Source: UBA8337 sp965657665 (GTDB lineage: Bacteria; Pseudomonadota; Alphaproteobacteria; RS24). Taken from it: a stretch of DNA of 20,113 bases. Positions within the stretch are counted from its first letter, which is position 1. Each line of letters begins with the position of its first letter. The stretch covers positions 1-20,113 of the forward strand of contig CBFHPF010000016.1 in NCBI GenBank assembly GCA_965657665.1, read 5' to 3'. Positions 14,270 through 20,113 of the stretch are shown one piece after another. The notes under the pieces were generated by a model. It was not told where the DNA came from, searched no databases, and was given only the letters and a program-made list of their open reading frames with translations. A program made the position numbers and the translations under genes.

Positions 14270-15544
14270 TCAGGCAGAAGCGGATGCCGCTTCGATATCT
14301 TGCTTAAGCGTGCGTCCGGCCAGCAAATAATGAATGCCACCCCAAATGCCGATAATCAGCATGATTGAAAGCGCGATGCCAAGGCCTTTTTCGCCATAGG
14401 TCGGCGTTAAGCTGTCTGACAGCATGCCAACGCTAAGCGGGCCGATGCCGAGACCGACAATATTGTTCACAAACAGCAAAATGGCTGATGATAGCGAGCG
14501 CATTTCCGGTTTAACCAGCGTATGCAGCATGGCCAAAGTTGGCCCGAAATATAGCGCGCCCGTGCCGAAAGGAATGATAAGCCATAAAAGCGCGGCAGTC
14601 GCGCTGTCGCTGGTGTAACCGATATAAGATAAGGGCGCGACAGCAATGGTGATGATGCCGACCAGCCAAACATTCCAGCGCACATCGCGCTTGCCCAATT
14701 TATCAGCCAGAATGCCGCCAAACGCCGTACCGATGCCGCCGCCAATACCAATGAGTAGTGCCAGTAAGCCGCCGACTTCAGTTGCCGACATACCATGCGC
14801 GCGAATGAAATAGCTGGGCAACCATGCCACCGCGCCATAGCCGACAATGATAACCAAAGTTGAGGCAATCAGAATTTGCCGCAAAGCCGGTGTCTTCCAC
14901 ATATAGGCAAAAGTTTCCAAAAGCGGTGGCGCGGTGCCGTCCGTTTTTTCATCACTCATGCCGCGCGGTGGCTCTTTTAAAGTGAACCAAGCCAGCAAAG
15001 CCAGACCAAAACCGGGTAGGGCAATAACTTGAATGGCTGTGCGCCAGCCATAATTATCCGCTATCCAACCACCGGCCAGAAAGGCGACAAACAAACCGAT
15101 ATTGATACCAAGGGCAAAAACCGCTAGCGGGGTCGCGCGTTCAGACGGCGCATACATATCGGCAATAATGGCATGCGATGGCGGGCTGGTGCCTGCTTCG
15201 CCGATGCCAACACCAATGCGCGCCAGCAAAAGCTGCGTATAATTTTGCGCCATGCCGCATAAAAACGTCATGAACGAAAATAAAGACAAGCAAGCAATAA
15301 TGATTTTCTTACGCGACATGCGGTCGGCGAGAAACGCAATAGGAATGCCCAAAGTGGCGTAAAAAATACCGAAAGCAAGGCCGGTCAATATGCCCAATTG
15401 TGTGTCGCTCAAGCCCATATCGGCTTTAATTGCCTGCAGCAAAATGGCAACGATTTGCCGGTCAACATAATTGGCCGTGTAAATCAGCGTTAGCAGACCG
15501 ACAGTATAGGCTTTAAGTCCGCGTGAAAAATGGTCAGATGTCAT
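14270..15544 (-). CDS. MFS transporter, Spinster-like
   Basis: This 424-residue membrane transporter has the twelve-helix MFS layout. The N-terminal part reads YTANYVDRQIVAILLQAIKADMGLSDTQLGILTGLAFGIFYATLGIPIAFLADRMSRKKII, which contains the Spinster-type NYVDRQ motif and the MFS A-motif DRMSRKK in loop 2-3. ARIGVGIGEAGTSPPSHAIIADMY is helix 4-5 with the GEAG signature, and a second-half A-like motif ADKLGKRD is present. Spinster-like bacterial MFS proteins move a range of organic anions and drugs; the substrate cannot be told. Its start overlaps the stop of the small membrane protein gene (ATGA on the minus strand), so the two are translationally coupled. It ends 42 bp before the DUF3108 gene. 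Confidence 0.92.
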   Translation of the reverse strand: MTSDHFSRGLKAYTVGLLTLIYTANYVDRQIVAILLQAIKADMGLSDTQLGILTGLAFGIFYATLGIPIAFLADRMSRKKIIIACLSLFSFMTFLCGMAQNYTQLLLARIGVGIGEAGTSPPSHAIIADMYAPSERATPLAVFALGINIGLFVAFLAGGWIADNYGWRTAIQVIALPGFGLALLAWFTLKEPPRGMSDEKTDGTAPPLLETFAYMWKTPALRQILIASTLVIIVGYGAVAWLPSYFIRAHGMSATEVGGLLALLIGIGGGIGTAFGGILADKLGKRDVRWNVWLVGIITIAVAPLSYIGYTSDSATAALLWLIIPFGTGALYFGPTLAMLHTLVKPEMRSLSSAILLFVNNIVGLGIGPLSVGMLSDSLTPTYGEKGLGIALSIMLIIGIWGGIHYLLAGRTLKQDIEAASASA

Positions 15545-15882
15545 TGGGCTCGGTTTCTGGTGAATATGCGTCCATTATGATTACGGAAACGCACGAAAAA
15601 CACCAGCGTTATGATGAGCCATGAAAAGAAAATATGGCCGAGCAAAACTCCAAGCGAGACGGAAGTGAAGTTGTTGAAAAATTCGAGCGGTGATACGCCG
15701 CTGGCAAACAGTGTAACGGTGAACTGGCCGATAATAATCGCGCCGAAACCGGCTTGTATCGCTAAAATATAAGGACGCGCTTTTGCCTTGGCCTGAAGCC
15801 CGAATGCCAGCGACAAAAGGATGGCGGCTGCGGCTTGCACCGGCACAAAAGAAATACCAAAAAGAAACGCTGTATCAACCAT
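15541..15882 (-). CDS. Small integral membrane protein of unknown function
   Basis: This 113-residue protein has three hydrophobic segments at about 10-29, 38-60 and 74-97 and a basic C-terminal tail (RFRNHNGRIFTRNRAQ). I do not recognise the family. The frame is open up to 15915, but ATG 15882 is preferred because AGAGAG lies at suitable spacing before it and the extra residues are not hydrophobic. Its stop overlaps the MFS start by four bases, so it is likely made together with the transporter and may be an accessory subunit; this is an inference from position. It starts 55 bp after hemH, with a perfect 15-bp dyad in between. Confidence 0.7.
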   Translation of the reverse strand: MVDTAFLFGISFVPVQAAAAILLSLAFGLQAKAKARPYILAIQAGFGAIIIGQFTVTLFASGVSPLEFFNNFTSVSLGVLLGHIFFSWLIITLVFFVRFRNHNGRIFTRNRAQ

Positions 15883-15909
15883 GACGAACTCTCTTGAGAT
15901 GACTGTGCA

Positions 15910-15924
15910 TGACACCGCGTGTCA
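15910..15924. promoter_or_regulatory. Perfect inverted repeat between hemH and the small membrane protein gene
   Basis: TGACAC (15910-15915) and GTGTCA (15919-15924) flank CGC, forming a 15-bp dyad. It lies 28 bp before the start of the membrane protein gene and 13 bp after the hemH stop (minus strand). It may be an operator for the transporter unit. A 6-bp stem with a 3-base loop could also form in RNA, but no T run follows. Confidence 0.45.
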
Positions 15925-15937
15925 GGTCAACCTCGGC

Positions 15938-16948
15938 TTATATCCAACCGCTTAAATCTCTTTCAGCGAGTGTCTTTAACAGCGCAATGGAGGCAGGCCC
16001 GTCATTGAGGCATGGCACGGTGGTAAAGTGTGTGCCACCCGCCTCGCTGAAGTCTTCATGCAAGGCGATGCCAATCTCTTCCAGCGTTTCCACGCAATCG
16101 GCGATAAAGCCCGGTGTGACAACAGCGATTTTTTTCGTGCCATTATGAGCCATATCGACCGCGGTTTTATCGGTATAAGGCTCCAGCCATTTGGTAGGAC
16201 CAAAGCGCGATTGAAAGGTCAGCTTGAGCTGCGTTTCGTCCATTTTCATTTTTTCACGCATCAAACGCGCCGTCTTGGCACAATGACAATGATACGGGTC
16301 GCCTTTTTCAAAATAGCTTTGCGGCAAGCCATGAAATGACGCGATTATGGTGTCGGGCTTCCAGTCTAACGTCTTGATATGCGCTTTCACTGAAGCGACC
16401 AGCGCATCAATATAGGCCGGATGGTCATGCCAAGGCGCGGCAGTGCGCACAGCCGGTTGCCAGCGCAATTTCAACAAGGCGCGAAACACATCGTCATAAA
16501 CACTGGCGGAGGTTGAGGCGGCATATTGCGGATACAAAGCCATTACGGCAATGCGTTCGCATCCTGCCTCTTTCAAGGCGGCGAGTTTGTCTTCGATAGA
16601 CGGCTTGCCATAGCGCATCGCCCATTCGACCTTCACGGCATCGCCCAATTCATCCTGCAATAGTTCAGCCTGCCGCCGCGTGTAATAGCGCAACGGGCTT
16701 TCATTGCTTTCTTCCCGCCAAATTTTGGCATAGGCCTCGGCTGACTTGCGTGGCCGTGTGTTCAAAATAATGCCGCGCAAAATTGGTTGCCAGATAAGCG
16801 GTGAGGTTTCAATCACCCGACGATCGCTCAAAAACTGCTTCAAATAAGGGCGCAACCCCTTGGCATCGGGGGTTTCAGGCGTACCAAGGTTCACCAGCAA
16901 CAGACCGGTTTTGCCGAAAGCAACAGGGGGGTGAGTATCAGGCAGCAT
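15938..16948 (-). CDS. hemH: Ferrochelatase
   Basis: HemH inserts ferrous iron into protoporphyrin IX, the last step of protoheme synthesis, at the inner membrane face. The 336-residue protein has the start GKTGLLLVNLGTPETPDAKGLRPYLKQFLSDRRVIE, which is family-typical. The catalytic H206 is in IIASFHGLPQSYFEKGDPYHCHC. The SRFGPTKWLEPYTDKT segment and the FIADCVETLEEI region follow, with the conserved Glu residues. The Cys pair in HCHC and the Cys in ADCVE could belong to a cluster or be structural; their role is not decided here. The gene begins 13 bp after the hemA stop on the same strand, so the first and last enzymes of the pathway are encoded together. Confidence 0.96.
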   Translation of the reverse strand: MLPDTHPPVAFGKTGLLLVNLGTPETPDAKGLRPYLKQFLSDRRVIETSPLIWQPILRGIILNTRPRKSAEAYAKIWREESNESPLRYYTRRQAELLQDELGDAVKVEWAMRYGKPSIEDKLAALKEAGCERIAVMALYPQYAASTSASVYDDVFRALLKLRWQPAVRTAAPWHDHPAYIDALVASVKAHIKTLDWKPDTIIASFHGLPQSYFEKGDPYHCHCAKTARLMREKMKMDETQLKLTFQSRFGPTKWLEPYTDKTAVDMAHNGTKKIAVVTPGFIADCVETLEEIGIALHEDFSEAGGTHFTTVPCLNDGPASIALLKTLAERDLSGWI

Positions 16949-16961
16949 GGGTGCGTGACAC

Positions 16962-18209
16962 CTATTGCGCGGCAGGAGCGGACAAAAGCTCCGGCATTTC
17001 GCGTGAAATGTCCAAATATGCCCAGACTTCTTTCATGGCTTCAACCAACTCATTCATCATCGCATCATCATGCAAAGGCGATGGCGTGATGCGCAGACGC
17101 TCTGTTCCACGCGGCACTGTCGGATAATTAATCGGTTGAATGTAGATATTATGCTCATTCAACAAACGGTCAGCAGCGGCTTTACACAAATGCGGATCGC
17201 CGACCATCAGCGGCACAATATGTGTATCTGTGCGCAGCACCGGCAGACCGGCATCTTCCAGCAAGGTTTTCAAATACTCGGCACGCTCTTGGTGCTTGGC
17301 ACGCAAATCGTTGGATTGCTTGATTATCTGCACGCTTTTAATGGCACCGGCAGCAACGGCAGGCGGCAAAGATGTGGTGAAGATAAAGCCCGGCGCATAA
17401 GAGCGAATGGCATCAACCAAATTGCGATTGCCGGTGATATAGCCGCCCATAACGCCGAAAGCTTTGGCGAGTGTGCCTTCAATAATATCAACGCGTTCCA
17501 TCAGATTTTCACGGTCAGCAATGCCGCCGCCGCGATTGCCATACATGCCGACAGCATGCACTTCGTCGAGATAGGTCAGTGCATTGTATTTCTCGGCGAG
17601 GTCGCAAATCTCAGCAATTGGCGCGACATCGCCATCCATTGAGTAAACGCTTTCAAAGGCAATCAGCTTGGCCCGATCCGGGTCGGCTTCTTGCAACAGG
17701 CTTTCCAAATGCGCCAAATCATTATGCTTCCAAATGCGCTTACTGCAGCCACTTTGGCGCACGCCCTCAATCATAGAGGCGTGGTTCAGCTCATCGGATA
17801 AAATCAGGCAATCGGGCAGTAGCTTCGCCAAGGTTGAAATGGTCGCCTCATTGGAAATATAACCTGAGGTGAAAACCAGCGCGGCTTGTTTATTGTGCAA
17901 ATCGCTCAGTTCGCGTTCCAGCTCGACAATCATGTGATGCGTACCGGAAATATTGCGTGTGCCACCAGCGCCCGTGCCCATTTCATCAATGGCGGTTTTC
18001 ATGGCATCCATGACATCGGTGTTTTGGCCAATGCCGAGGTAATCATTGGAGCACCAGACCGTAATATTGCGGGCGGGGGTGGTGGAATAGTCTATGGCAC
18101 GCGGAAATTGGCCTGCGCGACGCGCCAAATCGGTGAAAATCCGATAGCGACCTTCGTCATGCAATGCACCCAGTGCATCATCCAAATATTTGTCGTAATC
18201 GACAGCCAT
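16962..18209 (-). CDS. hemA: 5-aminolevulinate synthase (C4 / Shemin pathway)
   Basis: ALAS condenses glycine and succinyl-CoA to 5-aminolevulinate with pyridoxal phosphate, the first committed step of heme synthesis in alphaproteobacteria. The 415-residue protein belongs to the alpha-oxoamine synthase family. It has WCSNDYLGIG (52-61), GAGGTRNISGTHHMIVELERELS (80-102), FTSGYISNEATI (113-124), the PLP-contacting D215-E-V-H218, and the Schiff-base lysine K249 in EGTLAKAFGVMGGY. The C-terminal part PTVPRGTERLRITPSPLH is typical. The start is supported by AAGGGA upstream. It leads a hemA-hemH unit. A 15-bp inverted repeat lies 25 bp upstream of the start and could be an operator. The gene strongly supports an alphaproteobacterial origin. 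Confidence 0.97.
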   Translation of the reverse strand: MAVDYDKYLDDALGALHDEGRYRIFTDLARRAGQFPRAIDYSTTPARNITVWCSNDYLGIGQNTDVMDAMKTAIDEMGTGAGGTRNISGTHHMIVELERELSDLHNKQAALVFTSGYISNEATISTLAKLLPDCLILSDELNHASMIEGVRQSGCSKRIWKHNDLAHLESLLQEADPDRAKLIAFESVYSMDGDVAPIAEICDLAEKYNALTYLDEVHAVGMYGNRGGGIADRENLMERVDIIEGTLAKAFGVMGGYITGNRNLVDAIRSYAPGFIFTTSLPPAVAAGAIKSVQIIKQSNDLRAKHQERAEYLKTLLEDAGLPVLRTDTHIVPLMVGDPHLCKAAADRLLNEHNIYIQPINYPTVPRGTERLRITPSPLHDDAMMNELVEAMKEVWAYLDISREMPELLSAPAAQ

Positions 18210-18233
18210 TGACGTTAATTCCCTTATCCAGTC

Positions 18234-18248
18234 ATAGGCATAGCCTAT
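18234..18248. promoter_or_regulatory. Perfect inverted repeat upstream of hemA
   Basis: ATAGGC (18234-18239) and GCCTAT (18243-18248) flank ATA, making a 15-bp dyad 24 bp before the hemA start codon. This is the place expected for an operator or for a 5'-leader hairpin. No known heme- or iron-regulator consensus is recognised. Confidence 0.45.
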
Positions 18249-18301
18249 TTCCGGTCATAAAACCAGTCTACGAAGTCGGTGTTTGGCTTGCGGGCGACTT
18301 T

Positions 18302-18336
18302 GCCGCAGTTGGATCGCCGCAGTTGGATTGCCGCAG
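18302..18336. repeat. 14-bp tandem repeat (2.5 units) downstream of the 75-aa gene
   Basis: GCCGCAGTTGGATC (18302-18315) is followed by GCCGCAGTTGGATT (18316-18329) and the partial copy GCCGCAG (18330-18336). The array ends 8 bp from the stop codon of the unknown 75-aa gene on the minus strand and lies in the hemA upstream region. Confidence 0.85.
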
Positions 18337-18344
18337 CCTGTCTT

Positions 18345-18572
18345 TTATTCGCCGTCTTTGCGAACAAATGTGACGGCGAAATATTCTTTGCCTTCAAACA
18401 ATTCGGTTGGATCGCCCGGCCCGTCAATCATCATATAACGACGCGGGGTAATCTGGCCTTCCATGCGATAGCCGCGCGCGCTCATATTGCGGCGGTGAAA
18501 CTCCATGGCGGCAGGCGTAAATTCCTCAGCTAGGACGGTGATACGTTCCGGTTGCTTGGTTTCGTCGGCCAT
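18345..18572 (-). CDS. Small soluble protein of unknown function
   Basis: This 75-residue protein has no family I can name. It is soluble, with no signal peptide or membrane segment, and charged. It reads as one compact alpha/beta domain: a strand-like ITVLAEEF, a helix TPAAMEFHRRNMSARGY, then strands MEGQI, RRYMMIDG and YFAVTFVRK. A strong ribosome-binding site, GAGGA, lies seven bases before the start on the minus strand, which argues that it is real. It is flanked by a strong terminator upstream and by the hemA promoter region downstream, so it may be a single-gene transcript or co-transcribed with hemA-hemH. Function unknown. Confidence 0.75.
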   Translation of the reverse strand: MADETKQPERITVLAEEFTPAAMEFHRRNMSARGYRMEGQITPRRYMMIDGPGDPTELFEGKEYFAVTFVRKDGE

Positions 18573-18624
18573 GAATAATCCTCATTTATCGGCTGTTTCA
18601 ATTCGGCGATATTGCCATAGAAAT

Positions 18625-18654
18625 AAGGCCTCGACACCTAAATGTCGAGGCCTT
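18625..18654 (-). terminator. Intrinsic-type terminator after the acyl-CoA dehydrogenase genes
   Basis: AAGGCCTCGACA (18625-18636) and TGTCGAGGCCTT (18643-18654) form a perfect 12-bp stem with a 6-base loop. On the minus strand it is followed by ATTTCTAT, a modest T-rich tail. It lies 56 bp after the acyl-CoA dehydrogenase stop and 52 bp before the 75-aa gene, so it separates the two units. Confidence 0.8.
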
Positions 18655-18710
18655 TGGTATTAATTTGCCATCAATTTGCGATATCCGGCAAAAGCTTATG
18701 CATCATGCGC

Positions 18711-19850
18711 TTAATAGCCGCCCAAATCAGCGTAGCGGGCGCGGTGATAATGCGTATCACCCAGCATTTGCGCTTGCACACGGGCACGTTTGATAAACAA
18801 GCCGACATCAACCGCATCGGTCATGCCAATGCCGCCATGCATTTGCACGCCTTCATTGGTAATCAAGCGCGCCGCATCGCCGACGCGGGCTTTGGCAAGG
18901 CTGGCCGCACGCGGTACATCATTGCGCCGCTCATCGAGGGCAGACAAAGCATCAAGGACAACAGATTGGCAGATTTCCACTTCGCAGAACATTTCTGCTG
19001 CCCGGTGTTTCAGCGCTTGGAAAGTGCCGATAATCACGCCGAATTGTTTACGCTCTTTGAGATAATCCAGCGTTGTATCAAATACGGTTTCCGCGCCACC
19101 CAGCATCTCAGCGGCTAAGCAAACACGGCCCAAATCCAGCACGTTTTCCAATTCCGGCCAAGCTGCATCAATGCTGCCCAATGCGTCATCGGCTGCCAGC
19201 TTGACGTTGTCAAAGCTGATATTGGCTGCGTTGCGCGTGTCTACCATATGCGTGCGTGTAATGCTCACGCCGTCGGCTTTCGGGTCAACGAGGAACATCG
19301 ACAGACCTTTAGTGTCACCGGCTGCGCCGCTTGTGCGCGCCACCACAATCAACGTGTCGGCAATATGGCCGTCAATGACGAAGGTTTTGTCGCCGTTCAA
19401 GGTGAAGCCGTCGGCTGATTTTTCGGCTGCCATCATTGTGTTTAACGGATTGTGATGCGCGCGCTCTTCCAACGCCAGAGCAGTGATAAGCTCACCACCG
19501 GCGATTTTCGGCAGCAATGCTGCTTTTTGAGCTTCAGAGCCAGCCGCCATAATAAGACCGGCACCCAATACAGCAGTTGAATAAAGCGGAGATGCCGCCA
19601 ATGTGCGTCCGGCCTCTTTCATCACAATGCCCAGACCCATTGGCCCAAAGCCTGTGCCGCCATGCTCTTCCGGTATCATGATACCGGCAAAACCCAGTTC
19701 AACGATTTGTTGCCAAACCGCTTTGTCAAAACCGTCAGCGTCTTCGTCATCACGCAATTTGCGCAAATTGGCGACGGGAACCTGTTCGGTGAAAAAGTCC
19801 TTCGCCATATCGCGCAGCATGGTTTGTTCTTCAGTAAGCACAAGTGCCAT
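18711..19850 (-). CDS. Acyl-CoA dehydrogenase-family protein, probable non-catalytic-type partner subunit
   Basis: This 379-residue flavoprotein has the acyl-CoA dehydrogenase fold. The helical N-terminal domain (about 1-115) includes ELGFAGIMIPEEHGGTG. A middle beta domain has ALALEE and GDKTFVIDG, and the C-terminal helical domain (about 230-379) has LKERKQFGVIIGTFQALKHRAAEM and QMHGGIGMTDAVDVG. The usual catalytic Glu of the C-terminal IEGGT-type motif is absent: the region reads QMLGDTHYHRARY. The alternative helix-G Glu position reads VLDLGR. The neighbouring upstream gene does carry IEGGTSE. This matches heterotetrameric acyl-CoA dehydrogenases of steroid and fatty side-chain degradation (ChsE1-ChsE2 type), where one subunit holds the base. 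AGGAGG stands seven bases before the start. The substrate is unknown. Confidence 0.9.
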   Translation of the reverse strand: MALVLTEEQTMLRDMAKDFFTEQVPVANLRKLRDDEDADGFDKAVWQQIVELGFAGIMIPEEHGGTGFGPMGLGIVMKEAGRTLAASPLYSTAVLGAGLIMAAGSEAQKAALLPKIAGGELITALALEERAHHNPLNTMMAAEKSADGFTLNGDKTFVIDGHIADTLIVVARTSGAAGDTKGLSMFLVDPKADGVSITRTHMVDTRNAANISFDNVKLAADDALGSIDAAWPELENVLDLGRVCLAAEMLGGAETVFDTTLDYLKERKQFGVIIGTFQALKHRAAEMFCEVEICQSVVLDALSALDERRNDVPRAASLAKARVGDAARLITNEGVQMHGGIGMTDAVDVGLFIKRARVQAQMLGDTHYHRARYADLGGY

Positions 19851-19888
19851 AAGTAATCCTCCTAATGTTCAGAGTTTGATGCACACGC

Positions 19889-20113
19889 TTACGCGTCGGG
19901 CAGGCCGAGCACGCGCTTGGCGATAACGTTCAATTGCACTTCTGATGTGCCGCCTTCAATGGAATTGCCTTTTGAGCGCAACCATGAACGGGTGACGGAA
20001 AGCTCTTTGCTGTCAAAGCCTTCGCCTTCCCAACCCAGAGCTTGCGAGCCCATGACATCCAGCAGCAATTCAAAGCGACGCTTGTTCACTTCTGTGCCGT
20101 AATATTTGAACAT
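19889..20113 (-). CDS. Acyl-CoA dehydrogenase, C-terminal part (runs off the window)
   Basis: Only the last 74 residues are visible; the rest lies beyond 20113. The segment ends SWLRSKGNSIEGGTSEVQLNVIAKRVLGLPDA, the classic C-terminus of acyl-CoA dehydrogenases, with the Glu of SIEGGTSE at the position of the catalytic base. It lies 38 bp upstream of the 379-aa paralogue on the same strand, so the two form an operon. It is probably the catalytic subunit of a heteromeric enzyme. Confidence 0.9.
   Translation of the reverse strand: MFKYYGTEVNKRRFELLLDVMGSQALGWEGEGFDSKELSVTRSWLRSKGNSIEGGTSEVQLNVIAKRVLGLPDA

Noticed and set aside
18345..18572. Assignment of the 75-aa protein to DUF4170
   Set aside because: Its sequence does not match the DUF4170 pattern I recall, so it is left as unknown.
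1..20113. CRISPR arrays, tRNA or rRNA genes, insertion sequences
   Set aside because: No evenly spaced long repeats, cloverleaf or rRNA-like stretches, or transposase motifs were seen; the repeats present are short and contiguous.

Overview
The window looks like chromosomal DNA from an alphaproteobacterium. The main evidence is a C4-pathway 5-aminolevulinate synthase (hemA) next to ferrochelatase, the mreB-mreC-mreD-mrdA-rodA order directly downstream of leuA, and paired acyl-CoA dehydrogenases. Base composition is moderately GC-rich and even by eye. I see no rRNA, tRNA, insertion sequence, phage gene or CRISPR array. The genus cannot be fixed from the sequence.

Left part, plus strand (19-2595): a compact four-gene operon of the bufferin type. 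It encodes a small secreted Cys-rich precursor (DUF2282, BufA1-like), a DUF692/MNIO modifying enzyme (BufB), its DUF2063 partner (BufC) and a DoxX membrane protein (BufD). Such operons make copper-binding, post-translationally modified peptides. A LysR-type regulator follows (2675-3601) behind an array of 8-bp repeats.

Middle part, plus strand (3602-12611): a 356-bp gap upstream of leuA holds an unlisted leader peptide (3762-3872) with five Leu codons in seven, overlapped by a perfect 9-bp stem. Its first Leu codons are complementary to the leuA ribosome-binding site, which suggests leucine-sensed attenuation, possibly acting on translation. leuA is followed after 39 bp by the cell-shape and elongasome operon mreB, mreC, mreD, mrdA (PBP2) and rodA, whose members overlap or nearly touch, and then by a membrane-anchored M20 peptidase.

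Right part, minus strand (12636-20113), read from right to left: the 3' end of one acyl-CoA dehydrogenase, a second complete one that lacks an obvious catalytic Glu (likely a heteromeric pair) and a strong terminator. Then come a 75-aa protein of unknown function, hemA-hemH, a small membrane protein overlapping an MFS (Spinster-like) transporter, a secreted DUF3108 protein, a cold-shock protein and a glutaredoxin. grxC converges on the M20 gene.

The most notable features beyond gene content are the leuA leader and several short, degenerate tandem arrays in non-coding gaps (periods 8, 11, 20 and 14 bp). Each lies just after a stop codon and each has a different sequence. No entirely new multi-gene system is evident. 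The bufferin operon and the leuA leader are the best candidates for follow-up.
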